Shown piece after piece: positions 54,756-63,491 of a stretch of DNA of 64,000 nucleotides. The position numbers and the translations under genes were made by a program. The stretch spans positions 1,240,001-1,304,000 of the forward strand of contig NZ_QFYR01000001.1 of assembly GCF_003254705.1 (NCBI RefSeq), written 5' to 3'. How positions within the stretch are numbered: the stretch's first letter is position 1; every line of letters begins with the position of its first letter. Origin of the DNA: Phenylobacterium deserti (GTDB lineage: Bacteria > Pseudomonadota > Alphaproteobacteria > Caulobacterales > Caulobacteraceae). The notes under the pieces are model-generated. The model searched no databases. It was not told where the DNA came from and saw only the letters and a program-made list of their open reading frames with translations.

Positions 54756-57752
54756 TTGAGCGAAGCCGAAGCAAAGCCGCACGCCCGCCGCCTGACATTG
54801 CGCCTGATCCTGGTGATCACGGGCGTGGTGCTGGCTGTAGCGGTCCTGGCCCTCTACGCCGCGCGGCGCATCATCGCCCGCGAGGCGCTGACCGGCTGGC
54901 TCCGGTCCAAGGGCATTGCGTCCGAAGCCGAGGTGAAGGATTTCGGCTTCAAGAGCTTCATCGGCCGTCTGCGCGTCGGAGACCCGCGCAATCCCGACTT
55001 CACGGCCGAGCAGGCGGAAGTAACCTATGGCCTGCGCGGCTTCGGCTTGGAGGTGACTTCGGTGACCCTGCGCCGGCCGGTGGTGCGCGCGCGGGTGCAC
55101 GATGGCAAGCTGTCCGTGGGCTCGCTCGATCCGCTGATCGAGGAGTTCCGTCGCCGGCCGCCCAAGCCGGGCGGCGCCAAGCCGCGCATCATCATCGACG
55201 ACGGGCAGCTTTTGCTCGCCACCGACTACGGCGCCGTGCGGCTGACGGCGGACGCCCGGGTGGAGCAGGAGAAGCTGGTCAGCCTCGACGCCAGCCTGGC
55301 GCCCACGCAGCTTAGCGGGCAGGGCTTCAAGGCGACGCTGGGGCCGAGCGTCGTCACGGCTCGGACGCGCGGGGATCGGGTGCTGGCGACCGTGGATGCG
55401 GCCATGCCCGAGGCCGAGGCTGGAGCGACCCGGACGCGCGGCGCGCGGCTGCGGATCACCGCCGATGCGCCCTATCCCGACCTGAAAAGACATCGCGGGG
55501 ATGGCGTGCTGAAGGTGCAGGCGCAGCTCAACGGCCGCGAGCTGGTGATCGGCGACCAGCGCTTGGGCGAGGCGCGCCTGAACGCCGGCTTCAACGGACA
55601 GTCCGCGGGGTGGATCAGCGATCTGCAGGTCACCGGACGCGCGGCGGCCGACCTGCAGGCCGGCTCTGGCGCGTTCGCCCAGGCCAAGGCGGGCGCCCTG
55701 CGCGCGGCGCTCACCGCCGAGAACCTGCGCTGGACCCGCAAGGGCGGGGATGCGGTGTCGGCGCAGGTGCGCGGCACGGGCCAGTTGGCGAACCTAGGCA
55801 TCGCCGACCTCAACCTGCGCGCCGTCGGCGTGGCGGTGCAGGGGGAGGCGGGCTTTGGGCCGCAAGGCGCCCGGGCCGACATCCTGGCCAGCGCGCAGGG
55901 CCGCGGCGCTTATGCGGGGCTGGGCGCGCCTGTGGCCACCGACAGCGACGACATGGCGGCGGTGAAGCGAGCCGCGGCGAACTTCGCCTTCTCGGCGCCC
56001 GGCGTGCGGCTGGGCCTGAGCGGCAAGGCCGCTTCGGCGAGCTTCGTGCAGCCCCTTCGGCTCAACCCACAGCGTGGCGGGACGGTGCTGCTGGCGAGCC
56101 AGGGTCGCGGCTGGCGGCTGACTGCGGCAGGCGGCGGCCTGCCCGAGGTTCAGGCGGACGTGGCGCGGTTCGCGTTCGTGGACGGGGAGGCGCGGGCAAG
56201 CGGCCGCATTCAGGCCAAGCTGTCGATCGGCCCGGTGGTGGACGGCGACTTCGACGCCGCCGGCGCCTTGCGGATCGCCGAAAGCGGAATCGAGTTCAGG
56301 GGCGAACGCTGCGCCGCCGTGCGGGCGCCGCGGCTGGAGCTCGGCGAGAACGACGTGGAGAACCTGGCCGCGCGGCTCTGCCCGTCCGGTGCGCCGCTGC
56401 TCAGCCTCAGGGACGGCGGCTGGCGCATCGCGGGGCGGGTCGAGGGCGCGTCCGGATCTGCGCCCTTCCTGCTGGCGCGGGCGGAGGACGGCGCAGGCCG
56501 CATGGATATGTCCGGCAAGGGCGAGCGCTTCCGGGCGCAGATCGACATCGCCGGGGCGCGGGTGATCGACGCGGCCCCGCAAACCCGTTTCCACCCGCTG
56601 CGCCTGACCGGGGTGGCGCGCGCCACGGACGACGTCTGGAACGCCGACCTCGCCTTGCACTCGGGCCAGACCCGGGTGGCGACCGCCGTGCTGCGCAACG
56701 AAGGCCGCACCGAAAGCGGCGGCGTGCAGATCGACACGGGCCTGCTGACCTTCGCGCAGGGCGGGCTGCAGCCTGAGCAGCTCTCGCCCATGGCGGCGGC
56801 GGTGGGCTCGCCCGTGGAAGGGCAGGCGCGGTTCACCGGAGCGCTCGCCTGGTCACCGGCGGCGGAAACCAGCTCGGGCACGCTGAGCATTCCCGGCCTG
56901 AGCTTCACCAGCCCAGCCGGGCGGCTGGAGGGCTTGTCGGGCGAGGTGGTGTTCACCAGCCTGACGCCGCTGGTGGCGGCGCCGGGGCAGGTTCTGAAGG
57001 CCGAGCGTCTCACCGCCATCGTGCCGCTCACCGGGGTGACGGCGACGTTCGGCATCGAGGGCGAGGCGCTGACGGTGTCGGGCGGCGAAGCCGAAGTCGG
57101 CGGCGGCACGATCAAGCTGGAAGCGCTGCGGGTGCCCTTCACGCCGGGCGCGCCGATGAGCGGCGTGCTGAGCGTCGAGGGCGTGCAGTTGCACGATCTG
57201 GTGGAGGCCTCGCCGTTCGGAGACCGCGTGGAGCTCGACGCCAAGGTGAGCGGCCGCATCCCCTTCGAGGTGCTGAACGGGGACGTGCGGGTTCGGGATG
57301 GCCAGCTGAGGGCGATCCAGCCCGGCCGCCTGTCGATCCAGCGCGAGGCGCTGACGGGGGTCAGCACGCCGGGCGCAGGCGCGGTGATTGAGAGCCCCGT
57401 CACGGGCGCGGCGGAGGAAGTCGCGCCGGGCGCCGACACCTTCACCGACTTCGCCTACCAGGCCATGGAGAACCTGGCGTTCGACACCCTGGACGCCACC
57501 ATCAACAGCCTGCCTGAAGGGCGGGTGGGGGTGCTGTTCCATGTGATCGGCCGGCACGACCCGCCGCAGCGCCAGCAGATCCGCCTGACGATCCTGGACC
57601 TGATCACCCGGCGGTTCATGAACAAGGAGCTGCCGCTGCCCTCGGGCACAGGGGTGAACCTGACCCTGGACACCACCCTCAACCTCGACCAGTTGCTGGC
57701 CGACTTCGCCGAGTATCAGCGGCTGCGCAATTCAGCCCCGGTTCAGCGATAG
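54756..57752 (+). CDS. ydbH: YdbH-family intermembrane lipid transport protein (AsmA-like)
   Basis: A 998-residue protein with one N-terminal membrane helix (about 13-35, LTLRLILVITGVVLAVAVLA) and a long repetitive beta-rich periplasmic part, as in AsmA-like bridge proteins that carry phospholipids between membranes. The C-terminal LPSGTGVNLTLDTTLNLDQLL signature is that of YdbH. The order ydbH-ynbE-ydbL confirms it. TTG 54756 is the only early start; an in-frame stop lies 27 bases before it, and no strong Shine-Dalgarno is seen. Confidence 0.88.
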   Translation: MSEAEAKPHARRLTLRLILVITGVVLAVAVLALYAARRIIAREALTGWLRSKGIASEAEVKDFGFKSFIGRLRVGDPRNPDFTAEQAEVTYGLRGFGLEVTSVTLRRPVVRARVHDGKLSVGSLDPLIEEFRRRPPKPGGAKPRIIIDDGQLLLATDYGAVRLTADARVEQEKLVSLDASLAPTQLSGQGFKATLGPSVVTARTRGDRVLATVDAAMPEAEAGATRTRGARLRITADAPYPDLKRHRGDGVLKVQAQLNGRELVIGDQRLGEARLNAGFNGQSAGWISDLQVTGRAAADLQAGSGAFAQAKAGALRAALTAENLRWTRKGGDAVSAQVRGTGQLANLGIADLNLRAVGVAVQGEAGFGPQGARADILASAQGRGAYAGLGAPVATDSDDMAAVKRAAANFAFSAPGVRLGLSGKAASASFVQPLRLNPQRGGTVLLASQGRGWRLTAAGGGLPEVQADVARFAFVDGEARASGRIQAKLSIGPVVDGDFDAAGALRIAESGIEFRGERCAAVRAPRLELGENDVENLAARLCPSGAPLLSLRDGGWRIAGRVEGASGSAPFLLARAEDGAGRMDMSGKGERFRAQIDIAGARVIDAAPQTRFHPLRLTGVARATDDVWNADLALHSGQTRVATAVLRNEGRTESGGVQIDTGLLTFAQGGLQPEQLSPMAAAVGSPVEGQARFTGALAWSPAAETSSGTLSIPGLSFTSPAGRLEGLSGEVVFTSLTPLVAAPGQVLKAERLTAIVPLTGVTATFGIEGEALTVSGGEAEVGGGTIKLEALRVPFTPGAPMSGVLSVEGVQLHDLVEASPFGDRVELDAKVSGRIPFEVLNGDVRVRDGQLRAIQPGRLSIQREALTGVSTPGAGAVIESPVTGAAEEVAPGADTFTDFAYQAMENLAFDTLDATINSLPEGRVGVLFHVIGRHDPPQRQQIRLTILDLITRRFMNKELPLPSGTGVNLTLDTTLNLDQLLADFAEYQRLRNSAPVQR

Positions 57753-57787
57753 AGCGCGATAGAAGGAGCCGCCAAGGAGATGACCGC

Positions 57788-57973
57788 ATGATCGCACCCC
57801 CTCGATCGCTGGCCATGGGCGCGCTCGCCCTGTTCGGCGCCGCCGCCTGCACGCCGACTGTCCGCGTGGACGTGCGGCCGATCACCATCTACGCCAAGCT
57901 GGACGCCAACGTCCGGCTGCAACTGGACGAGGACGTCAAGGCCTTGATCCAGCAGAACCCGAACCTCTTCTAA
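57788..57973 (+). CDS. ynbE: YnbE-family outer-membrane lipoprotein
   Basis: A 61-residue lipoprotein: signal ending GAAAC, then TPTVRVDVRPITIYAKLDANV, the YnbE core. In E. coli YnbE oligomerises by beta-strand addition to the C-terminus of YdbH to complete the lipid conduit at the outer membrane. AAGGAG and GAG lie shortly upstream. It is 35 bases after ydbH and 5 before ydbL. Confidence 0.88.
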   Translation: MIAPPRSLAMGALALFGAAACTPTVRVDVRPITIYAKLDANVRLQLDEDVKALIQQNPNLF

Positions 57974-57978
57974 GAGGC

Positions 57979-58347
57979 ATGAACATGCACACGCGAAACA
58001 TCCTGGGCGTGAGCGCAGCCGTCATGGCCGCCCTCGTCCTGCCGGTCGCCGCCGTTGCGCAGTCGGCCTCCGCCAAGGCGGCGGTGGACTCGGCCAAGGC
58101 CGCCGGCGTCGTCGGCGAGCAGGCGGACGGCTTCCTGGGCTTCGTCACCGGCGCCGCCGACCCGGCGGTCCGCTCGGCCGTGGCCGAGATCAACGCCGGG
58201 CGCGCGCAGCTCTACCGCGAAGCCGCCGCCAAGAACGGCGTGACGGCGGAAGCGGCGGGCGCTTCGGCCTTCAAGCAGGTGGTGGAAAGCCGCTTGCGTC
58301 CCGGCGAGTACTACAAGCCGGCCGGCGGCGGCTGGACCCGCAAGTGA
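57979..58347 (+). CDS. ydbL: YdbL-family periplasmic protein (DUF1318)
   Basis: A 122-residue protein with a signal peptide (about 1-29, ...VLPVAAVAQS) and the DUF1318 features AAKAAGVVGEQADGFLGFV, VAEINAGRAQLYREAAAKNG and RLRPGEYYKPAGGGW. YdbL is thought to act as a chaperone controlling YnbE oligomerisation. Last gene of the ydbH-ynbE-ydbL operon, followed by a strong stem-loop. Confidence 0.9.
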   Translation: MNMHTRNILGVSAAVMAALVLPVAAVAQSASAKAAVDSAKAAGVVGEQADGFLGFVTGAADPAVRSAVAEINAGRAQLYREAAAKNGVTAEAAGASAFKQVVESRLRPGEYYKPAGGGWTRK

Positions 58348-58352
58348 CAAGG

Positions 58353-58386
58353 GCGGCCCCTCTCCATTCTGGTGGAGAGGGGCCGC
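58353..58386. terminator. Stem-loop terminator between ydbL and malate synthase
   Basis: GCGGCCCCTCTCCA (58353-58366) and TGGAGAGGGGCCGC (58373-58386) form a perfect 14-bp stem with a 6-base loop in the convergent intergenic space. It can serve both genes. No U-tract. Confidence 0.75.
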
Positions 58387-58390
58387 TCCC

Positions 58391-59989
58391 CTAGAGCACC
58401 CGATAGGCCGGCAGGGTGAGGAATTCCTCGAACCGGTCGGAGAGGGACAGATCGGTGAAGATGCGGACCGCGTCGGCGAAGCGGCCCGTCTCGTAGGCGT
58501 CAGGCCCAAGCGTCTGGCGCAGGTTGTCCATCTCGTCGCTTAGCACCGCCCGCAGCAGCGCCTCGGTGACAGGGCGACCGTCATCCAGGGTGGCGGCGTG
58601 GCGGATCCACTGCCAGACCTGGGCCCGGCTGATCTCGGCCGTCGCGGCGTCTTCCATTAGGTTGTAGAGCGGCACGGCGCCTCGCCCGCGAAGCCACGCT
58701 TCGATGTACTGCACGCCGACCCGAATGTTTTCGCGCAGGCCCGCTTCGGTGCGCGGACCCTTGTGAACCTCGAGCATGTCCTCGCGGCTGACTTCGACGT
58801 CTTCGCGCTGGACGTGAAGCTGGTTGGGGGTGGGCATCAGGCGGTCGAACACCTCCATGGCGATCGGCACGAGGTCCGGGTGCGCAACCCAGGTGCCGTC
58901 GTGGCCGTCGGAAGCCTCCCGCTGCTTGTCGGCGCGGACCTTGGCGAAGGCCGCCTCGTTGGCGGCGGGATCGCCCTTTACCGGGATCTGGGCCGCCATG
59001 CCGCCCATGGCGAAGGCGCCGCGGCGGTGGCAGGTCTGGATCAGCTTCAGGGAGTAGGCGCGCAGAAAGGCCTGGCCCATGGTCATGACGCTGCGGTCAG
59101 GGGTCAAGGCGTCCGGATGAAGGCGCAGGCGCTTGATGAAGGAGAAGATGTAGTCCCAGCGGCCACAGTTCAGGCCCGCCATGTGCTCGCGCAGCTCGAA
59201 AAGGATTTCGTCCATCTCGAAAGCGGCGGGCAGGGTCTCGATCAGCACGGTGGCCTTGATGGTCCCCGCCGGGATGCCGAGGGCCTCCTGGGCGAACAGG
59301 AAGACCTCGTTCCAGAGCCGCGCCTCCAGATGGCTTTCCATCTTGGGCAGGTAGAAGTAGGGGCCAGAGCCGGCGGCGAGCGCCGCCCTGGCGTTGTGAA
59401 AGACGTAGAGCCCGAAGTCGAAGAGGGCGCCGCTCATCTCCCGTCCGTCCACGAGGGCGTGCGCCTCAGGCAGGTGCCAGCCGCGAGGGCGAACGACCAG
59501 GGTCGCGACCTGGTCTTTCAGCGCATAGCGCTTGCCGCTGGCGGGATCGATGAAGTCCAGGGCCCCGGCCCAGCGGTCCTTCAGGTTGATCTGGCCTTCG
59601 ATCATGTTGGCGAAAGTCGGCGAGGAGGCGTCCTCGAAGTCCGCCATGAACACCCTCGCCCCGCAGTTCAGGGCGTTGATGATCATCTTGCGGTCGACCG
59701 GTCCGGTGATCTCCACGCGACGGTCGAGCAGGTCGGCGGGAATGGGCGCGACCGTCCAGTCGCCCGCGCGGATGTGGGCCGTCTCGGGTAGGAAGTCGGG
59801 GCTTTCGCCCGCGTCGAAGCGGGCTTGCCGCGCTTCGCGGCGGCCGAGTAGTTCAAGGCGCCGGCCGTTGAAGCGGTGGTGCAGCTGCGCCAGGAAACCG
59901 AGCGCCTCGGGCGTCAGCACTTCGGCCGCGCGGCCTTCGATCGGGACGGTCAGCTGAACAGGGGGCTCGTGGGCGATGTCGAGAGGCAT
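58391..59989 (-). CDS. aceB: Malate synthase A
   Basis: A 532-residue enzyme condensing glyoxylate with acetyl-CoA to malate, the second step of the glyoxylate shunt. Motifs: [66 protein letters not shown] and [16 protein letters not shown]. The length is that of the AceB (not GlcB) form. It follows DUF4170 and isocitrate lyase on the same strand, with a stem-loop between DUF4170 and its start. Confidence 0.96.
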   Translation of the reverse strand: MPLDIAHEPPVQLTVPIEGRAAEVLTPEALGFLAQLHHRFNGRRLELLGRREARQARFDAGESPDFLPETAHIRAGDWTVAPIPADLLDRRVEITGPVDRKMIINALNCGARVFMADFEDASSPTFANMIEGQINLKDRWAGALDFIDPASGKRYALKDQVATLVVRPRGWHLPEAHALVDGREMSGALFDFGLYVFHNARAALAAGSGPYFYLPKMESHLEARLWNEVFLFAQEALGIPAGTIKATVLIETLPAAFEMDEILFELREHMAGLNCGRWDYIFSFIKRLRLHPDALTPDRSVMTMGQAFLRAYSLKLIQTCHRRGAFAMGGMAAQIPVKGDPAANEAAFAKVRADKQREASDGHDGTWVAHPDLVPIAMEVFDRLMPTPNQLHVQREDVEVSREDMLEVHKGPRTEAGLRENIRVGVQYIEAWLRGRGAVPLYNLMEDAATAEISRAQVWQWIRHAATLDDGRPVTEALLRAVLSDEMDNLRQTLGPDAYETGRFADAVRIFTDLSLSDRFEEFLTLPAYRVL

Positions 59990-60020
59990 GCGGCGGCGCT
60001 CCGTTGAGGCGCGGACGGGC

Positions 60021-60043
60021 GCTCCCGGCTGGGAGCCGGGAGC
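60021..60043 (-). terminator. Stem-loop between DUF4170 gene and aceB
   Basis: GCTCCCGGCT (60021-60030) and AGCCGGGAGC (60034-60043) form a 10-bp stem with a GGG loop. It lies just after the DUF4170 stop and before the aceB ATG on the minus strand, so it could partly terminate, or set a lower level for, aceB. Confidence 0.45.
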
Positions 60044-60063
60044 TTAGACGAGGTTCTAGCCGA

Positions 60064-60270
60064 TCAGTTCGGCAGGGTGATCTGTTCGGAGGCGATCGCA
60101 TAGCGGGCGGTGGCGCAGCTGCGCGTCTCGTCCGACTTGCGCCGCCAGGCCAGGCGGGCTTCCTCGCGGTCTTCAAACGGGCCGATCACCTCCGGCTGGC
60201 CGGCCTTGAGCGCCTTGAAGCCGGTGCACTCGTACTCGCCGCCAACGATCCAGTAGCGTTCCTTGGTCAT
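60064..60270 (-). CDS. DUF4170-family small protein
   Basis: A 68-residue protein (TKERYWIVGGEYECTGF..., IGPFEDREEARLAWRRKSDET..., ARYAIASEQI) recognised as DUF4170, a short alphaproteobacterial family of unknown function. It lies 26 bases after aceA on the same strand and ahead of aceB. ATG 60270 follows AAAGGAG. Confidence 0.82.
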   Translation of the reverse strand: MTKERYWIVGGEYECTGFKALKAGQPEVIGPFEDREEARLAWRRKSDETRSCATARYAIASEQITLPN

Positions 60271-60296
60271 CGCTCTGCTCCTTTCAGGCCCGCCGA

Positions 60297-61889
60297 TCAG
60301 GCGAACTGGTTCATGGTGTTGTGGACGCCGCCGGCCTTCAGGGCCGCTTCCCCGGCGAAGTACTCCTTGTGGTCGTCGCCGATGTCGGAGCCCGACATGT
60401 TCTGGTGCTTCACGCAGGCGATGCCCTGGCGGATCTCCTGCCGCTGGACGCCCAGGACGTAGCCGAGCATCCCCTGCGCGCCGAAGTACTCGCGGGCCAG
60501 GTTGTCCGTGGAAAGGGCGGCCGTGTGGTAGGTCGGCAGGGTGATGAGGTGGTGGAAGATCCCCGCGCGCCGTGAGGCGTCGGCCTGGAAGGTGCGGATC
60601 TTCTCGTCCGCCTCGCGGGCCAGCTCCGTCGTGTCGTAGTCGACGCTCATCAGCCTGGCTCGATCGTAAGCGGACACGTCCCGTCCTGCGGCCTGCCAGG
60701 CGTCATAGACCTGCTGGCGGAAGTTCAGTGTCCAGTTGAACGAGGGCGAGTTGTTGTAGACCAGCTTGGCCTTCGGGAAGACCGCGCGGATCCGGTCCAT
60801 CATGCCGGCGATCTGCGCGATGTGCGGCTTCTCGGTCTCGATCCACAGCAGGTCGGCGCCGTTCTCCAGGGCGGTGATGCAGTCGAGGACGCAGCGGTCC
60901 TCGCCCGTGCCGGTGCGGAACTGGAAGAGGTTCGACGCCAGCCTCTTGGGTCGCAGCAGCTTGCCGTTGCGGTTGATCAGAACGTCGCCGTTCTTCAGGT
61001 CGGAGGCGGCGACCTCCTCGCAGTCGAGGAAGCTATTGTACTGGTCGCCAAGGTCACCGGCTTCAAGACTGACGGCGATCTGCTTGGTGAGCCCGGCGCC
61101 CAGGCTGTCGGTGCGCGCGACGATGATCCCGTTGTCCACGCCGAGCTCCAGAAAGGCGTAGCGGATGGCGCGGATCTTCTGGAGGAAATCCTCGTGCGGG
61201 ACCGTGACCTTGCCGTCCTGGTGGCCGCACTGCTTCTCGTCCGAGACCTGGTTCTCGATCTGGATGGCGCAGGCGCCCGCCTCGATCATCTTCTTGGCCA
61301 GCAGGTAGGTCGCCTCGGCGTTGCCGAAGCCCGCGTCGATGTCGGCGATGATGGGGACCACATGGGTCTCGTAGTTGTCGATCGCTTCGACCAGGGCGTC
61401 TTCGCGCGCCGCGTCGCCGGCCTTCCGGGCCGCCTCGAGGTCGCGGAACATCAGGCCGAGCTCGCGGGCGTCCGCCTGCCGCAGGAAGGTGTAGAGCTCC
61501 TCGATCAGCGCGGGGACGGAGGTCTTCTCGTGCATCGACTGGTCCGGCAGCGGGCCGAACTCCGAGCGCAGCGCCGCGACCATCCAGCCGGACAGGTAGA
61601 GGTATTTCCCTTTGGTCGTGCCGAAGTGTTTCTTGATGGAGATCAGCTTCTGCTGGCCGATGAAGCCGTGCCAGCAGCCCAGGGACTGGGTGTAGGCGGC
61701 GGGATCTGCGTCATAGGCCGCCATGTCCTTTCGCATGATGTCGGCAGTGTAGCGGGCGATCTCGAGGCCGGTCTTGAAGCGGTTCTGCAGGCGCATGCGA
61801 GCCACGGCTTCGGCGCTCACGCCATCCCACTTGCCGTCCTTGCTCCGGACGAGCTGGCTCATCTCGATGATGTGGTCCTGATAAGACAT
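60297..61889 (-). CDS. aceA: Isocitrate lyase, long form
   Basis: A 530-residue isocitrate lyase that splits isocitrate to succinate and glyoxylate. The catalytic cysteine is in SDEKQCGHQDGKVTVP; the metal-binding IIADIDAGFGNAEATY and C-terminal YNNSPSFNWTLNF are intact. At ~530 residues it belongs to the longer subgroup known from Pseudomonas and Caulobacter, not the ~430-residue E. coli form. ATG 61889 after GAGAGG is chosen; the longer frame runs into the regulator's gene. Divergent from the ScfR/RamB-type regulator. Confidence 0.96.
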   Translation of the reverse strand: MSYQDHIIEMSQLVRSKDGKWDGVSAEAVARMRLQNRFKTGLEIARYTADIMRKDMAAYDADPAAYTQSLGCWHGFIGQQKLISIKKHFGTTKGKYLYLSGWMVAALRSEFGPLPDQSMHEKTSVPALIEELYTFLRQADARELGLMFRDLEAARKAGDAAREDALVEAIDNYETHVVPIIADIDAGFGNAEATYLLAKKMIEAGACAIQIENQVSDEKQCGHQDGKVTVPHEDFLQKIRAIRYAFLELGVDNGIIVARTDSLGAGLTKQIAVSLEAGDLGDQYNSFLDCEEVAASDLKNGDVLINRNGKLLRPKRLASNLFQFRTGTGEDRCVLDCITALENGADLLWIETEKPHIAQIAGMMDRIRAVFPKAKLVYNNSPSFNWTLNFRQQVYDAWQAAGRDVSAYDRARLMSVDYDTTELAREADEKIRTFQADASRRAGIFHHLITLPTYHTAALSTDNLAREYFGAQGMLGYVLGVQRQEIRQGIACVKHQNMSGSDIGDDHKEYFAGEAALKAGGVHNTMNQFA

Positions 61890-61980
61890 GGGCCTCTCGC
61901 AGAAGTTCTGTCGGCCATCCGTTTGACAGCCTGTCGGATCCTCTAACGCTTGATTTTGCTGGTGAGATAGCCGTGCCGTG

Positions 61981-62022
61981 TTGGCAAAAGGCCATGCTGT
62001 CACAGGCGCACATTGTAAAAGG
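61981..62022. promoter_or_regulatory. Direct repeats in the aceA/regulator intergenic region
   Basis: TTGGCAAAAGG (61981-61991) and TTGTAAAAGG (62013-62022) are near-identical, 32 bases apart (three helical turns), in the 158-base gap between aceA and its divergent regulator. The A-rich TTGCAAA-like form is reminiscent of RamB-type sites. They are candidate operators only. Confidence 0.35.
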
Positions 62023-62047
62023 TGTAAAGCTATGACAACTTGACGGC

Positions 62048-63487
62048 ATGGCTTCGTTGACCGCCGATCGCAAGCTGTTCCTTGGCGCTCGCCTGAAGCG
62101 CCTGCGCCGCGACCTGGGCCTGACTCAAACCCGAATGGCCGAGGACCTGGGCGTTTCGCCAAGCTACCTGAACCTGCTGGAGCGCAACCAGCGGCCGGTC
62201 ACCGCCCAGGTGCTGCTCAGGCTGGCCGAGGCCTACGACGTCGATCTGAAGACGCTGTCGACGGATGCGGAATCGGCAGGCGCCACGGACCTGGGCGAAG
62301 TCTTCTCCGACCAGCTGTTCCGAGACCTTGGCATCGCACGACACGAAATCTCGGAACTGGCCGATCTCGCGCCCGGCGTCTCGGAGGCGGTGGTGCGCCT
62401 CTACCGCGCCTATCTCGACCAGCGGCGCCTGACCGACCTGGGCGCGATCGGCCGGCCGGAGGAGGGCGCCCTCGTCCAGCCGGTGGTCACGCCGTCAGAC
62501 TGGGTCCGCGACTTCATTCAGGGACACAAGAACCACTTCAGCGAGCTCGAAGAGGCGGCCGAGCGCCTGTCCGCCGAGCTGGAGGCCGAACCGCACGAGT
62601 TCGCCGTGGCCGGCCGTGCGCGGCTGGCTCAGCGCTGGGGCGTCCAGGTCAAGGTTGTGCCGGTGGAAGTGCTGCCGGAAAGCGTCCGGCGGTTCGATCA
62701 TCACCGCAAGCGGCTGTTCCTGTCCGAGCTGCTCACCGCCGAGGGGCGCGCGTTTTCAGTCGCCTATCAGCTGGCGCTGACCGAGCACCGCGACCTGCTG
62801 GAATTGCTCACCGATCGCGCAGGCACGCCCGACCGCCCGACGCGAAACCTTTTGAAGGTCAGCCTGGCCAACTACCTGGCCGCCGCCCTGCTGATGCCCT
62901 ACGGCGCGTTCCAGGAGGCGGCGGAGCGGACGGCCTATGACGTGGAGCTGATCCGCACGCGCTTCGGCGTCTCGTTCGAACAGGCCTGCCACAGGCTCAC
63001 GACGCTCAATCGGCCAGGTGCGCGTGGCGTGCCCTTCTTCATGGTGCGTACGGACTCGGCGGGGAACATCTCGAAGCGGTTCGCCGGTTCCAGCTTCCCG
63101 TTCTCGCGCTTTGGCGGCGCCTGTCCCCGTTGGAACATCCACTCGAGCTTCCGCACGCCTGGCCGGATCATCACCCAGATCATCGAGACGCCGGACGGGG
63201 CGCGGTATTTCACCTTCTCCCGCACCGTCGCACGCATCGCCGCGCCCTATGTGAGCGAGGACAGCGACCTGGCCATCGGCATGGGGTGCGAGCTGAAGTA
63301 CGCCGAGCGGCTGATCTACGCCCGGGGGCTCGAGCTGCGCGATCCAACCGCCACCGGCATCGGGCCAGCCTGCCGGATCTGCGAGCGCCCCGCCTGTCCC
63401 CAGCGCGCCGCCGAGCCCATCAGTCGGACGCTGATGGTGGACGACTTCACCAAAGCGATCACGCCCTACCCGTTCGCGGGCGGCTGA
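62048..63487 (+). CDS. ScfR/RamB-type XRE-family transcriptional regulator
   Basis: A 479-residue regulator. An XRE helix-turn-helix (about 12-66; RRDLGLTQTRMAEDLGVSPSYLNLLERNQ) is followed by an IrrE/ImmA-like domain and a C-terminal DUF2083 domain. The metallopeptidase HExxH is not preserved (QLALTEHRDLLE at the expected place), so it probably senses rather than cleaves. Three cysteines, Cys442, Cys445 and Cys450 (CRICERPAC), could bind metal or a cluster. Relatives (RamB, PrpQ, ScfR) control the glyoxylate shunt and short-chain acyl metabolism; divergence from aceA fits. Confidence 0.88.
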   Translation: MASLTADRKLFLGARLKRLRRDLGLTQTRMAEDLGVSPSYLNLLERNQRPVTAQVLLRLAEAYDVDLKTLSTDAESAGATDLGEVFSDQLFRDLGIARHEISELADLAPGVSEAVVRLYRAYLDQRRLTDLGAIGRPEEGALVQPVVTPSDWVRDFIQGHKNHFSELEEAAERLSAELEAEPHEFAVAGRARLAQRWGVQVKVVPVEVLPESVRRFDHHRKRLFLSELLTAEGRAFSVAYQLALTEHRDLLELLTDRAGTPDRPTRNLLKVSLANYLAAALLMPYGAFQEAAERTAYDVELIRTRFGVSFEQACHRLTTLNRPGARGVPFFMVRTDSAGNISKRFAGSSFPFSRFGGACPRWNIHSSFRTPGRIITQIIETPDGARYFTFSRTVARIAAPYVSEDSDLAIGMGCELKYAERLIYARGLELRDPTATGIGPACRICERPACPQRAAEPISRTLMVDDFTKAITPYPFAGG

Positions 63488-63491
63488 GACT

